Positions 30,104 to 38,765 of a stretch of DNA of 64,000 nt are shown here, piece after piece. Numbering within the stretch: the stretch's first letter is position 1; the number at the start of each line of letters is the position of its first letter. The DNA lies in the NCBI GenBank assembly GCA_040902655.1, contig JBBDWV010000024.1, positions 67,709-131,708 of the forward strand, written 5' to 3'. The notes beneath the pieces are model-generated. The model was not told the origin of the DNA, made no database searches, and worked only from the letters and a program-made list of their open reading frames with translations. The position numbers were made by a program, and so were the translations under genes. The stretch comes from Mycobacteriales bacterium. Lineage in GTDB: Bacteria > Actinomycetota > Actinomycetes > Mycobacteriales > SCTD01.

Positions 30104-30646
30104 AGCGCCATGCCGACGCTGCCGGTCCGGCTCGACGGGTGGACCGTTGCTGACCTGTACGACCTGCCCGACGACGGGATGCGGTACGAGCTCGTCGACG
30201 GGGCGCTCGTCGTGAGCCCTCCACCCGTGCTGCGGCACGACCACACCGTGGCGCAGCTCGTGCTGCTGCTGGCCCCGGCGCTGCCGGAGCCCTGGGTCGT
30301 GGTCGCCGGCGGAGGGCTCCGCTTCGACGACCGCAACTACCGCCAGCCGGACCTGCAGGTGGTGCGTCGTGCGGCGCTCGCTCAGGAGCTCGCCGCTCCC
30401 GGTGACGTGCTGCTCGCCGTCGAGGTGATGAGCCCGAGCAGCGTCAGCGCCGACCGAGTCAGCAAGCCGGCGCAGTACGCCGCGGCCGGGATCCCGTACT
30501 TCTGGCGGGTCGAGCTGCGCGATCCGGTCCTCGTCACGCACGCCCTGGAAGGCACCGTCTACCGCGAGAGCGGCAGGTTCCCCGAGGAGGTGGTCGTCGA
30601 CGAGCCGCTCCCCCTGCACTTCCCGCTCGCGCAGCTGCTGGGCTGA
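30101..30646 (+). CDS. Uma2-family (DUF820) putative endonuclease, copy 2
   Basis: A 181-residue Uma2/DUF820 protein. The family pattern is complete: '[34 protein letters not shown]', '[11 protein letters not shown]' (PD residue), '[37 protein letters not shown]' (E-V, normally E-x-K). ATG at 30101 follows GAGGAGCACC. It is inserted between purQ and purL and is closely related to the gene at 33159, including its 5' leader, so the pair arose by duplication around purL. The cellular role of the family is unproven. Confidence 0.82.
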   Translation: MSAMPTLPVRLDGWTVADLYDLPDDGMRYELVDGALVVSPPPVLRHDHTVAQLVLLLAPALPEPWVVVAGGGLRFDDRNYRQPDLQVVRRAALAQELAAPGDVLLAVEVMSPSSVSADRVSKPAQYAAAGIPYFWRVELRDPVLVTHALEGTVYRESGRFPEEVVVDEPLPLHFPLAQLLG

Positions 30647-30656
30647 CCCACGCCGG

Positions 30657-30662
30657 TAGCCT
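30657..30662 (+). promoter_or_regulatory. -10 element TAGCCT, leaderless purL
   Basis: TAGCCT with a 7-nt gap to the purL GTG at 30670. Confidence 0.55.
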
Positions 30663-30669
30663 CGACCGG

Positions 30670-33000
30670 GTGAGCACCTACGCCCCCCAGAACGACTCCG
30701 CGGGGCCGCTGCCCGCCGGCCGCGCGTCCGTGGACACCGTCGAGCGGGCCGCCGCGACGCCCGACCTCGAGCAGCCCTACCGCGAGCTCGGCCTGAAGGA
30801 CGACGAGTACGCCGCGATCCGCGAGGTGCTCGGCCGCCGGCCGACGCAGACCGAGCTGGCGATGTACTCGATCATGTGGAGCGAGCACTGCTCCTACAAG
30901 AGCTCCAAGGTGCACCTGCGCCAGTTCGGCGAACTCCCCAAGGGCGACCGGATGCTCGTCGGCATGGGCGAGAACGCCGGCGTCGTCGACGTCGGCGAGG
31001 GCCTGGCCGTCACCTTCAAGGTCGAGTCGCACAACCACCCGAGCTACGTCGAGCCCTACCAGGGCGCGGCGACCGGCATCGGCGGCATCGTCCGCGACAT
31101 TCTCACGATGGGCGCCCGGCCGATCCTGGTGATGGACCCGCTGCGCGTCGGCGACGCCGACCACCCGGACACCGCCCGCGTCCTGCCCGGCATCGTCGCC
31201 GGCATCGGCGGCTACGGGAACTGCCTGGGGCTGCCCAACATCGGCGGTGAGGTCGTCTTCGACCCCAGCTACCAGGGCAACCCGCTCGTCAACGCGCTCT
31301 GCCTCGGCGTCATGCCGGTCGACCGCATCCAGCTCAGCGCTGCCCGCGGCGTCGGCAACGTCGTGGTGCTGCTCGGCGCCAAGACCGGTCGCGACGGCAT
31401 CGGCGGCGTGTCGGTGCTCGCCTCCGCCACCTTCGACGCGGACGGCCCTGCACGTCGTCCGAGCGTGCAGGTCGGCGACCCGTTCACCGAGAAGCTGCTC
31501 ATCGAGGCCTGCCTCGAGATGTACGACGCGAAGCTGGTCGAGGGGATCCAGGACCTCGGCGGCGCCGGCCTGACCTGCGCGCTGACGGAGACCTCCGCCG
31601 CCGGGAGGTCGGGGATGAGGGCACACCTGGACCGGGTGCCGCTGCGTGAGGCCTCGATGGAGCCGCACGAGGTGCTGGCGAGCGAGTCGCAGGAGCGGAT
31701 GCTGGCCATCGTCACGCCGGACAACCTGCCGGCCGTGCTCTCCATCGCCGAGAAGTGGGGCGTGCTGGCGACCGCGATCGGCGAGGTGACCGAAGGAGAC
31801 CGGCTGGTCGTCGAGTGGCACGGCGAGGTCGTCGTCGACGTCCCGCCCGGCTCGCTCGCCGACGACGGCCCGGTCTATGCGCGGCCTTACGACCGCCCGG
31901 CCGACCAGGACGCTCTGGCGGCCGGTCCGCTGCCGGCCTACCCCTCGACCGAGGAGTTGGGGGACCTGCTGCTGCGCATGGTCGCCTCACCGAACCTGTG
32001 CAGCCGCCGCTGGGTGGTCGAGCAGTACGACCGGATCGTGCTCGGCGACACCGTGCTGGCCTGGCCCGAGGACGCGGGCGTCGTGCGGCTGTCGGAGTCG
32101 GGGCTCGGGATCGCGCTGGCCACCGACGGCAACGGCCGCTACACCCGCCTGGATCCGTACGCCGGTGCGCAGCTCGCGCTGGCCGAGGCCTACCGCAACG
32201 TCGCCGCGACCGGGGCGGTCCCGATCGCGGTGACCAACTGCCTGAACTTCGGCAGCCCGGAGGACCCGGCGGTGATGTGGCAGTTCGCCGAGGCCACCCG
32301 TGGCCTGGCCGACGGCTGCCGCGCGCTGGCCACGCCGGTGACGGGCGGCAACGTCAGCTTCTACAACTCCACCGCAGGTACCGCGATCAACCCGACACCC
32401 GTCGTCGGCGTGCTGGGGCTGCTCGACGACGTGGCGCGGCGCACACCGATGGGCTTCGCCGCCGAGGGCGAGTCGGTGCTGCTGCTCGGGGAGACGCGCA
32501 ACGAGCTGGGCGGCTCGGAGTGGGCCTGGGCCGAGCACCGGCACCTCGGCGGCCGGCCACCGGTGGCCGACCTGGAGCGGGAGAAACTGCTGGCGGAGGT
32601 GCTCGTCGCCGGTTCACGGGACGGGATGCTGTCCAGCGCGCACGACCTGTCCGACGGCGGCCTGGCGCAGGCGCTCGTCGAGTCGTGCCTGTCGCACGGC
32701 ATCGGGGCGCGCATCGTGCTGCCGGCGGCCTCCGGGAGCGGGGGGCTCGAGCCGTTCGTACAGCTGTTCAGCGAGTCGGCCGGGCGCTGCCTGGTGAGCG
32801 TGCCGCGCTCGGAAGAGCTGCGCTTCACCGAGATGTGCGACGCCCGTGGCCTGCCCTGTAGCCGGATCGGTGTGACCGACGGCGCCGGTGGCCCGGCCCG
32901 GCTCGACGTGCAGGACGTCCTGTCGCTGCCGATCGAGCAGCTGCGTGAGGCCTACGAGGGCACCCTGCCGCGGCTGTTCGGCCCGCTCGCCGGCGCCTGA
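30670..33000 (+). CDS. purL: phosphoribosylformylglycinamidine synthase large subunit PurL
   Basis: ATP-dependent FGAM synthase large subunit of the three-part (PurLQS) type; the 776-residue length matches the small form without a fused glutaminase. Visible blocks include '[19 protein letters not shown]', '[29 protein letters not shown]', '[13 protein letters not shown]', '[22 protein letters not shown]' and '[17 protein letters not shown]'. Both AIRS-like halves are present. The GTG start is leaderless by the TAGCCT pattern. It is followed by the third copy of the dispersed hairpin. Confidence 0.97.
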   Translation: MSTYAPQNDSAGPLPAGRASVDTVERAAATPDLEQPYRELGLKDDEYAAIREVLGRRPTQTELAMYSIMWSEHCSYKSSKVHLRQFGELPKGDRMLVGMGENAGVVDVGEGLAVTFKVESHNHPSYVEPYQGAATGIGGIVRDILTMGARPILVMDPLRVGDADHPDTARVLPGIVAGIGGYGNCLGLPNIGGEVVFDPSYQGNPLVNALCLGVMPVDRIQLSAARGVGNVVVLLGAKTGRDGIGGVSVLASATFDADGPARRPSVQVGDPFTEKLLIEACLEMYDAKLVEGIQDLGGAGLTCALTETSAAGRSGMRAHLDRVPLREASMEPHEVLASESQERMLAIVTPDNLPAVLSIAEKWGVLATAIGEVTEGDRLVVEWHGEVVVDVPPGSLADDGPVYARPYDRPADQDALAAGPLPAYPSTEELGDLLLRMVASPNLCSRRWVVEQYDRIVLGDTVLAWPEDAGVVRLSESGLGIALATDGNGRYTRLDPYAGAQLALAEAYRNVAATGAVPIAVTNCLNFGSPEDPAVMWQFAEATRGLADGCRALATPVTGGNVSFYNSTAGTAINPTPVVGVLGLLDDVARRTPMGFAAEGESVLLLGETRNELGGSEWAWAEHRHLGGRPPVADLEREKLLAEVLVAGSRDGMLSSAHDLSDGGLAQALVESCLSHGIGARIVLPAASGSGGLEPFVQLFSESAGRCLVSVPRSEELRFTEMCDARGLPCSRIGVTDGAGGPARLDVQDVLSLPIEQLREAYEGTLPRLFGPLAGA

Positions 33001-33007
33001 CCTGAGC

Positions 33008-33058
33008 CTTGCGTCATGCTGGGCGCGCCAGCAGGTGCTCCTCTCAGCATGACGCAGG
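33008..33058. repeat. inverted repeat, dispersed hairpin family copy 3
   Basis: TGCGTCATGCTG (33010-33021) pairs with CAGCATGACGCA (33045-33056), 12 bp perfect, within the same 14-nt arm seen at 7606 and 11458. It directly follows the purL stop. Confidence 0.82.
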
Positions 33059-33122
33059 CTTCCCGCGGAGACAGGGTTCTCCACAACCCCGCGGCGTCGT
33101 GCCCCTGTCGGGCCATCCGCAG

Positions 33123-33161
33123 GGCACGGTGGTGACATGCCGACCGCCGAGGAGCACCATG
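33123..33161 (+). repeat. leader sequence shared by two Uma2 genes, copy 2
   Basis: Near-identical to 30065-30103 over 39 nt with about four substitutions; it includes the ribosome binding site GAGGAGCACC and the start codon. Confidence 0.75.
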
Positions 33162-33707
33162 ACAGCCGTGACCACTCTCCCCTTCCGTCCCGACGGTTGG
33201 ACGGTCGAGGACCTCGAGCTGCTGCCCGATGATCCTCCGTTCCGCTACGAGCTCGTCGACGGGACGCTCCTGGTGAGCCCGCCGCCGCCGAACGCGCACA
33301 ACCTGTTCGCCAACGAGCTCGGCTATCTGCTGCGCGGCACGGTCAGCCGGGACTGGCGCGTCCTGGCCCCTGGCGCCGTCGAGTTCGATGTGCGCAACTG
33401 GCGGTCTCCCGACCTGCTCGTCGTCCGGCGTGAAGCGCTGCAGCGCAAGTACGCCCAGCCGGGCGAGGCCCTGCTCGCGGTCGAGGTCATGAGCCCGAGC
33501 AGCGTCAGCACCGACCGCGTCGCCAAGCCGGCGCAGTTCGCATCCGCCGGCATCCCGCACTTCTGGCGCTTCGAGCCGGACGAGCAGGTGCTCTGGACGT
33601 ATCGCCTCGACGGCGACGTCTACCGCGAGAGCGAGCGGTTCACCGACGACGTGGACGTGGGCGAACCGGTGCCGCTGCGTTTCCGGCTCGCCGACCTGGT
33701 CGCCTGA
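33159..33707 (+). CDS. Uma2-family (DUF820) putative endonuclease, copy 3
   Basis: A 182-residue Uma2/DUF820 protein, the nearest relative of the gene at 30101: 'GWTVEDLELLPDDPPFRYELVDGTLLVSPPP', 'WRSPDLLVVRREAL', '[37 protein letters not shown]'. The PD and E residues of the nuclease-like core are kept. ATG at 33159 has GGAG 6 nt upstream within the shared leader. It lies just downstream of purL and its hairpin. Confidence 0.82.
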   Translation: MTAVTTLPFRPDGWTVEDLELLPDDPPFRYELVDGTLLVSPPPPNAHNLFANELGYLLRGTVSRDWRVLAPGAVEFDVRNWRSPDLLVVRREALQRKYAQPGEALLAVEVMSPSSVSTDRVAKPAQFASAGIPHFWRFEPDEQVLWTYRLDGDVYRESERFTDDVDVGEPVPLRFRLADLVA

Positions 33708-33792
33708 GGCCTGCGAGAGCGACGCCTGACCAGTAGCGTCCGCTGACCCGGAACATCACCCGCGGGCCACGAGCAGGCGTCAGAAGAGGAAG

Positions 33793-33798
33793 TAGCGT
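33793..33798 (+). promoter_or_regulatory. -10 element TAGCGT, leaderless promoter
   Basis: TAGCGT with a 7-nt gap to GTG 33806. A second AGTAGCGTC occurs 60 nt upstream (33731), and an inverted repeat ACGCCTG/CAGGCGT spans about 33723-33780. Confidence 0.5.
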
Positions 33799-33805
33799 CG
33801 CTCCG

Positions 33806-34546
33806 GTGCCCGCACCGCGACCTGTGCCGTACGACGATGTCCGCGCCGCGCTGGACGCGCAGTGGGACCTGCTCGTCGGCGCGTTCGTCGACGCAGATCC
33901 GGCGCAGCCGAGCAGGTGCGCGGGCTGGACCGGGCGTGATCTGCACGCGCACCTGACGTCCATCACGTCCGGGCTGGCGAGGGTGGCCGGCTCTCGTGCG
34001 CCGGAGCCGCCGCCTACCGGCATTGACGCCTGGGCCCAGGCGCTGCCGAGCCTGGCCACGGTCATCGACGAGGACGCCCGCAGCGGCCAGGCCGATCTCG
34101 CCGGGGCGGTGGCTTCGGCTCGCGCAGCGCTGGAGGGCGCGGACCCTGCACGCGTCGTGAAGCAGCGGACGGGCGTGCACCGGCTGGCGGACGCCGTGCT
34201 GTTCCGTCTCGTCGAGGGGGTGGTCCACGGGCGCGACCTGCCCGTCCCTGTGCCGCCGGACAAGGCGGCCCTCAAGATCGTCGTCAAGACGCTGGCCGCC
34301 CTGCTCGCCGGGCGGGCGCCTGGTCGGCACGTCGAGCTGAGGATCCCGCCGTACGCGGCGGTGCAGTGCGTCGCTGGTCCGGCCCATACCCGTGGAACGC
34401 CGCCCAACGTCGTCGAAGCCGAGCCCCTGGGGTTCCTGGAGGTGTGCGCCGGCCGCACCGGGTGGGCCGAGGCAGTCGCGGCCGGGCTCGTCCGCACCTG
34501 GGGCGACCGCGCCGACCTGTCGCCATGGTTGCCGCTGCTGCGCTAG
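33806..34546 (+). CDS. maleylpyruvate isomerase N-terminal domain / sterol carrier family protein
   Basis: A 246-residue protein of the DinB-like, mycothiol-dependent maleylpyruvate isomerase superfamily (TIGR03083-like). 'RCAGWTGRDLHAHLTSITSGLARVA' carries a His of the expected helix-bundle metal site, and 'HRLADAVLFRLVEGVVHGRDLPVP' contains the second metal-binding His (V-x-H-x-x-D). The C-terminal third resembles an SCP2-like domain. The actual thiol-linked reaction is not known. GTG at 33806 fits the leaderless pattern. The 3' end overlaps the small minus-strand gene by four bases. Confidence 0.78.
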   Translation: MPAPRPVPYDDVRAALDAQWDLLVGAFVDADPAQPSRCAGWTGRDLHAHLTSITSGLARVAGSRAPEPPPTGIDAWAQALPSLATVIDEDARSGQADLAGAVASARAALEGADPARVVKQRTGVHRLADAVLFRLVEGVVHGRDLPVPVPPDKAALKIVVKTLAALLAGRAPGRHVELRIPPYAAVQCVAGPAHTRGTPPNVVEAEPLGFLEVCAGRTGWAEAVAAGLVRTWGDRADLSPWLPLLR

Positions 34547-34671
34547 GACGAAGGCGTCCTCACTGCTGCTGAGCCCTGTCTTGAGAACCCGTTGCCGGGT
34601 TTGGCCGGGGCGACGCCGGCGCCGCCGATGGCGAGGGCGGTGACGCTGAGTGCGACGACGGCGCGCTTCAT
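34543..34671 (-). CDS. 42-residue secreted peptide (possible truncated paralogue of the next gene)
   Basis: A small gene that runs ATG 34671 to TAG 34543. GGAGG lies 6 nt upstream of the ATG, an ideal ribosome binding site. The first 23 residues are a signal peptide (starts MKRAVVALSVTALAIGG, ends near GVAPA), and the mature part is only about 19 residues ('KPGNGFSRQGSAAVRTPSS'). The start resembles the protein encoded at 34745-35383 (VKRTLISGAVLALAVG... then 'GFKVTGGG'), so this may be a truncated duplicate. A genuine short secreted peptide is the alternative. Confidence 0.55.
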   Translation of the reverse strand: MKRAVVALSVTALAIGGAGVAPAKPGNGFSRQGSAAVRTPSS

Positions 34672-34698
34672 CTCGTTCCTCCGGGCTGAGCAGGCGGA

Positions 34699-34734
34699 GT
34701 CGAAGGCCCCGGGCAGCAGCCCGAGGCCTTCGAC
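34699..34734 (-). terminator. hairpin terminator downstream of the secreted-protein gene
   Basis: GTCGAAGGCC (34699-34708) pairs perfectly with GGCCTTCGAC (34725-34734), with a further GC-rich inner stem. It lies just past the stop of the minus-strand gene ending at 34745. No U tract follows. Confidence 0.6.
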
Positions 34735-34744
34735 GATGCGATGT

Positions 34745-35383
34745 CTAGCGAGCTGCCAGCTGGGCGAAGGCAGCCGCCATGCGCAGGTTGGCTGAGGCGC
34801 CGTCCGCGCCGTCCGGGTTGTTGTGGATCTTCACGTTCCCGCGGCCCAGCCGGAGCAGGTCCTCGGCGTCGTCCTCCTCGTCCTCCGGGTTGTCGGCGCA
34901 CGCCTCGGCGGTGATGCGGACCAGGATCAGGTCGTCCTCGGCGTTGCCGCCCTGGCCGTTGTCCGTCACGTCGACGGTGAAGAACGTCGCCGGGTCGTCC
35001 CGGAGGTGGCCGCCGAAGCGCGCCGAGCCCTCGGTGAGCGCCTCGTTGTACTGGCCGTCGTCCTCCGCCTCCTCGTTGGCCATCGCCTCGCCACCGGAGA
35101 TCAGGCAGGTCACGACGCCGTGGAACTTCTCGGTGGGCGCCGACGCGTTGCCGGACTGGCCGCGCGGGACGTACTGGAACTGGCCGCGTGCGGCGTCGTC
35201 GCGGTCGCCGGCGATCTCCTGGGCGTTGAAGCCCACGGTGTCACCGGCGCCGCCGCCGGAGCCGTCCGCGATGATCTGGCCGCCGCCGGTGACCTTGAAA
35301 CCGGAGGGCCTCTCGGCCTGGGCCACGCCGGTTGCGCCGACGGCCAGGGCCAGTACGGCACCGCTGATGAGAGTGCGCTTCAC
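34745..35383 (-). CDS. secreted post-COAP-1-like domain protein
   Basis: A 212-residue exported protein. The signal peptide is about residues 1-23 (ending 'GVAQA'). The mature part begins 'GFKVTGGGQIIADGSGGGAGDTVGFNAQE' and 'GQFQYVPRGQ', the pattern of proteins annotated as post-COAP-1 domain in actinobacteria, followed by an acidic segment ('NPEDEEDDAEDLL') and 'VKIHNNPDG'. Function unknown; probably a small beta-sandwich released from the cell. GTG at 35383 has GGAGG 7 nt upstream, an unusually strong site for this window. Confidence 0.75.
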   Translation of the reverse strand: MKRTLISGAVLALAVGATGVAQAERPSGFKVTGGGQIIADGSGGGAGDTVGFNAQEIAGDRDDAARGQFQYVPRGQSGNASAPTEKFHGVVTCLISGGEAMANEEAEDDGQYNEALTEGSARFGGHLRDDPATFFTVDVTDNGQGGNAEDDLILVRITAEACADNPEDEEDDAEDLLRLGRGNVKIHNNPDGADGASANLRMAAAFAQLAAR

Positions 35384-35631
35384 AGTAAATCCTCCAGGAC
35401 GAGATCCAGGCACCGACGACAGGGCCGCGTCGCAGCCCGGTGCATGGCCCGAACGTTCGCCGAGGGCAGCCGATGCACCTGCCTGTCGTCGGGACAAACC
35501 TGGCCATACAGCGAGATTTGACTATCTGTACCCGAAGCCTGACCGCACGTGACGGACAGCCCATGGTCGCGTCGCCCGTACACTCCACGTCGACGGCCAT
35601 CGTTCTCCCTGCCCTCTCAGGAGCCCCCCGC

Positions 35632-37236
35632 GTGCCTCCCGCACCCGACGAGCTCGACCCGCTCCAGCCGGAACGCCCGATCGGCGAGGAGTGCGGCGTC
35701 TTCGGCGTCTGGGCTCCCGGTGAGGACGTCGCCAAGCTGACCTACTACGGCCTCTACGCCCTGCAGCACCGTGGCCAGGAGGCGGCCGGCATGGCCGTGT
35801 CCGACGGGAGCGCGGTCGTCGTCTACAAGGAGCTGGGTCTGGTCGCGCAGGTGTTCGACGAGCCCACGCTGAGCAGCATGACCGGCCATCTGGCGATCGG
35901 GCACACCCGCTACTCCACGACCGGCAGCGGGACCTGGGAGAACGCCCAGCCGGCGTTCCGCCACCTCCCGACCGGCGGCAGCCTGGCCCTGGGCCACAAC
36001 GGCAACCTCACCAACACCTCGGCGCTGGCCGTCCGGGTCGCCGAGCTCGACCCGCGCGCCGGCGCGATGGGCGCCACCACCGACTCCGACCTCATCACGA
36101 CCCTGCTCGCGGCCCAGCCCGACGTGTCGCTCGAGCAGGCGGCGATGCAGGTGCTGCCCGTGCTCCAGGGCGCCTTCTGCCTCACCTTCATGGACGAGCA
36201 CACGCTGTTCGCCGCGCGCGACCGGCACGGCGTGCGCCCCCTCGTGCTGGGCCGGTCCGAGAACGGCTGGGTGGTGGCCAGCGAGACCGCGGCGCTGGAC
36301 ATCGTCGGCGCGAGCTTCGTGCGCGAGGTCGAGCCGGGGGAGCTGCTCGCCATCGACGAGCACGGCGTGCGGTCGCAGCGCTTCGCCGAGCCGACGCCCA
36401 AGGGCTGCCTGTTCGAGTACGTCTACCTGGCCCGCCCCGACACCACCATCGCCGGTCAGTCGGTCTACACCACCCGGGTGCAGGTCGGCCGCACCCTCGC
36501 CTTCGAGTCGCCGGTCGAGGCCGACCTCGTCATCCCGGTCCCGGAGTCGGGCACCCCCGGCGCGATCGGCTTCGCCGAGCAGAGCGGCATCCCGTACGGC
36601 ATGGGGCTGGTCAAGAACTCCTACGTCGGCCGCACCTTCATCCAGCCCAGCCAGACGATCCGCCAGCTCGGCATCCGGCTCAAGCTCAACCCGCTGCGCG
36701 ACGTCGTGCGGGGCAAGCGGCTCGTGGTCGTCGACGACTCGATCGTGCGCGGCAACACCCAGCGGGCGCTGGTGCGGATGCTGCGGGAGGCCGGGGCGAG
36801 GGAGGTGCACGTGCGGATCTCCAGCCCGCCGCTGATGTGGCCGTGCTTCTACGGCATCGACTTCGCGACCCGGGCCGAGCTGATCGCCAGCGGGCTCGGT
36901 GTCGACGAGGTCCGGGCCAGCATCGGTGCGGACAGCCTGGCCTACGTGTCGCTGGACGGGCTGACAGCCGCGAGCGCGCAGCCGGCCGACAAGCTGTGCC
37001 GCGCGTGCTTCGACGGCGTCTACCCGATCGAGGTGCCGCAGCGGGACCTGATCGGCAAGCACGTCCTCGAGGGCCTCGCCAAGGGTGTGGCCCGCAGTGC
37101 CCAGCTCGACCACGACAGCAGTTACGACCACGCCGCGACCGGACAGGTGGTCGTACACAACGGGGTCGGACCCGCCGATCCGCTGGACGCGGTCCTGGAA
37201 GGGCAGGGCGCCTCCGACGCCCTCACGCGCCCGTGA
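35632..37236 (+). CDS. purF: amidophosphoribosyltransferase
   Basis: First committed step of purine synthesis: glutamine plus PRPP to phosphoribosylamine. The 534-residue protein has a short propeptide, then the Ntn nucleophile in 'EECGVFGVWAPGE' (Cys about residue 18), 'ALQHRGQEAAGMAV', and the phosphoribosyltransferase signature 'RLVVVDDSIVRGNTQRAL'. Cys residues in 'PCFYGIDF' and 'LCRACFDGVYP' would ligate the Fe-S cluster of the Bacillus-type enzyme. GTG at 35632 is chosen on CAGGAG 8 nt upstream and on family length; the frame is open for 64 more codons upstream. Overlaps purM by 4 nt. Confidence 0.96.
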   Translation: MPPAPDELDPLQPERPIGEECGVFGVWAPGEDVAKLTYYGLYALQHRGQEAAGMAVSDGSAVVVYKELGLVAQVFDEPTLSSMTGHLAIGHTRYSTTGSGTWENAQPAFRHLPTGGSLALGHNGNLTNTSALAVRVAELDPRAGAMGATTDSDLITTLLAAQPDVSLEQAAMQVLPVLQGAFCLTFMDEHTLFAARDRHGVRPLVLGRSENGWVVASETAALDIVGASFVREVEPGELLAIDEHGVRSQRFAEPTPKGCLFEYVYLARPDTTIAGQSVYTTRVQVGRTLAFESPVEADLVIPVPESGTPGAIGFAEQSGIPYGMGLVKNSYVGRTFIQPSQTIRQLGIRLKLNPLRDVVRGKRLVVVDDSIVRGNTQRALVRMLREAGAREVHVRISSPPLMWPCFYGIDFATRAELIASGLGVDEVRASIGADSLAYVSLDGLTAASAQPADKLCRACFDGVYPIEVPQRDLIGKHVLEGLAKGVARSAQLDHDSSYDHAATGQVVVHNGVGPADPLDAVLEGQGASDALTRP

Positions 37237-38282
37237 GCGACGCGTCGTCCTACGCCGCGGCCGGGGTCGACATCGAGGCCGGCGACCGCGCGGTCGAGCT
37301 GATGAAGGGCCGGATCACCGGCGCCGACCGGCCGGAGGTCGTCGGGGGGCTCGGGGGCTTCGCCGGGCTGTTCCGGCTGGACACGAACAAGTGGAAGAAC
37401 CCGCTGCTGGCCAGCTCCACCGACGGGGTCGGCACCAAGCTGGCGATCGCGCAGGCGCTCGACAAGCACGACACGGTCGGGATCGACCTGGTCGGCATGG
37501 TCGTCGACGACCTGGTGGTCTGCGGCGCCGAGCCGCTGTTCCTACAGGACTACATCGCCTGCGGGCAGGTGGTGCCGGAGCGAATCGCCGAGATCGTCGC
37601 CGGCATCGCGGCCGGCTGCGCGCTGGCCGGCTGCGCGCTGGTCGGTGGCGAGACCGCCGAGCACCCGGGTCTCATGCCGGCGGACCACTACGACATCGCC
37701 GGCACCGGTGTGGGTGTGGTCGAGGAGGATCTCGTTCTCGGCCCGGACCGGATGCGCGCCGGCGACGTCGTCCTGGCGATGGCCTCCAGCGGGCTGCACA
37801 GCAACGGCTTCTCGCTGGTGCGCCACGTCCTGCTGCAGGGTGCTCGGCTGCGCCTGGAGGCCATCGTCGACGAGCTCGGCGGTCCGCTCGGTGAGCACCT
37901 GCTCACGCCGACCCGGATCTACGCGCTGGACTGCCTGTCGCTGGTCGCCGAGACCGAGGTGCACGGCTTCAGCCACGTCACCGGCGGCGGGCTGGCCTCC
38001 AACCTGGCGCGGGTGCTGCCGGGTCACCTGTCGGCGATCGTCGACCGCACAAGCTGGCGGCCGCAGCCGGTCTTCGACCTGGTGCAGTCCCGCGGCCGGG
38101 TGGAGCAGGCCGAGATGGAGCGGACCTTCAACATGGGCGTCGGGATGGTCGCGCTGGTCGCCCCGGCCGACGTCGACCGGGCGCTCGCGCTGCTCACGGC
38201 GCGGCACGTGCCGGCCTGGGTGGCCGGCGAGGTCGTCGACGGCGACGGCACGGTCACCCTGACGGGCTCGCACCCGGCCTGA
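37233..38282 (+). CDS. purM: phosphoribosylformylglycinamidine cyclo-ligase
   Basis: AIR synthetase, the step after FGAM synthase. The 349-residue protein contains 'SYAAAGVDIEAGDRAVELMK', 'LLASSTDGVGTKLAIAQ', 'DLVVCGAEPLFLQDYIACG', 'LVGGETAEHPGLM' and 'GFSHVTGGGLASNLARVLP', all typical PurM. The GTG start overlaps the purF TGA in GTGA, so purFM is one coupled operon. A 22-bp perfect palindrome follows the stop. Confidence 0.96.
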   Translation: MSDASSYAAAGVDIEAGDRAVELMKGRITGADRPEVVGGLGGFAGLFRLDTNKWKNPLLASSTDGVGTKLAIAQALDKHDTVGIDLVGMVVDDLVVCGAEPLFLQDYIACGQVVPERIAEIVAGIAAGCALAGCALVGGETAEHPGLMPADHYDIAGTGVGVVEEDLVLGPDRMRAGDVVLAMASSGLHSNGFSLVRHVLLQGARLRLEAIVDELGGPLGEHLLTPTRIYALDCLSLVAETEVHGFSHVTGGGLASNLARVLPGHLSAIVDRTSWRPQPVFDLVQSRGRVEQAEMERTFNMGVGMVALVAPADVDRALALLTARHVPAWVAGEVVDGDGTVTLTGSHPA

Positions 38283-38320
38283 TGCGGCTGGCCTGTATCG
38301 CTCGGCCCGGGCACGAGGAA

Positions 38321-38342
38321 GGGGCGGCCGGCCGGCCGCCCC
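38321..38342. terminator. 22-bp perfect palindrome, bidirectional terminator
   Basis: A perfectly self-complementary GC stretch beginning GGGGCGGCC and ending GGCCGCCCC, 39 nt after purM and 23 nt after the convergent DUF3073 gene. It is likely to stop transcription from both sides. Confidence 0.7.
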
Positions 38343-38364
38343 CGTCGCGCATTGCCGGCCGGCG

Positions 38365-38568
38365 CTAGCGCGCCGCGGAATCCTCGTCGTCGTCCTCGGT
38401 GGCGTAGGGGTCGACGAAGTCGTCGTCCTCCTCCGTCACCGCCGACGGCGAGGACGTCGGTGCACCAGCCAGCTCCGCCTTCAGGCGGTCCGGGTCGAGG
38501 CTGCCGGTGCTGTACTTCAGCTCACGAGCGACCTTCGTCTGCTTTGCCTTGGCACGGCCGCGCCCCAT
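38365..38568 (-). CDS. DUF3073 protein
   Basis: A 67-residue conserved actinobacterial protein. The N-terminus 'MGRGRAKAKQTKVARELKYSTGSLDPDRLKAEL' is diagnostic of DUF3073; the tail is acidic ('EEDDDFVDPYATEDDDEDS'). It is basic at the front and acidic at the back, so nucleic-acid or ribosome association is conceivable but unproven. It regularly lies beside purM in actinobacteria, as here. ATG at 38568 is preceded by GAAGGGG; an upstream ATG at 38622 would add a non-conserved extension. Confidence 0.93.
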   Translation of the reverse strand: MGRGRAKAKQTKVARELKYSTGSLDPDRLKAELAGAPTSSPSAVTEEDDDFVDPYATEDDDEDSAAR

Positions 38569-38697
38569 GGCTCGACCCCTTCGCGACGGCGGGGCGGCGA
38601 GGCCCCGGTTGGTGACGATCATGACCCGACGGCGCGTCCCGGCGTGTACGTGCGGGAACGTGCCCGCGCCCCACGGTACAGGGTTTGCTGCACGGAC

Positions 38698-38718
38698 GCG
38701 CCCGCCCGGAACGGGCGC
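38698..38718 (-). terminator. hairpin downstream of the amino-acid dehydrogenase gene
   Basis: GCGCCCG (38698-38704) pairs with CGGGCGC (38712-38718), just beyond the stop of the minus-strand dehydrogenase at 38766. Confidence 0.45.
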
Positions 38719-38765
38719 CCGGCAGTCGTTGCCACCGAGCGGGCCGCGCCTTGGACCTCAGCGGG

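Noticed and set aside
7584..34744. CRISPR array suggested by the repeated CTTGCGTCATGCT arms and tandem repeats
   Set aside because: Copies are isolated inverted repeats far apart or contiguous tandem units, not repeat-spacer arrays, and no cas genes are present.
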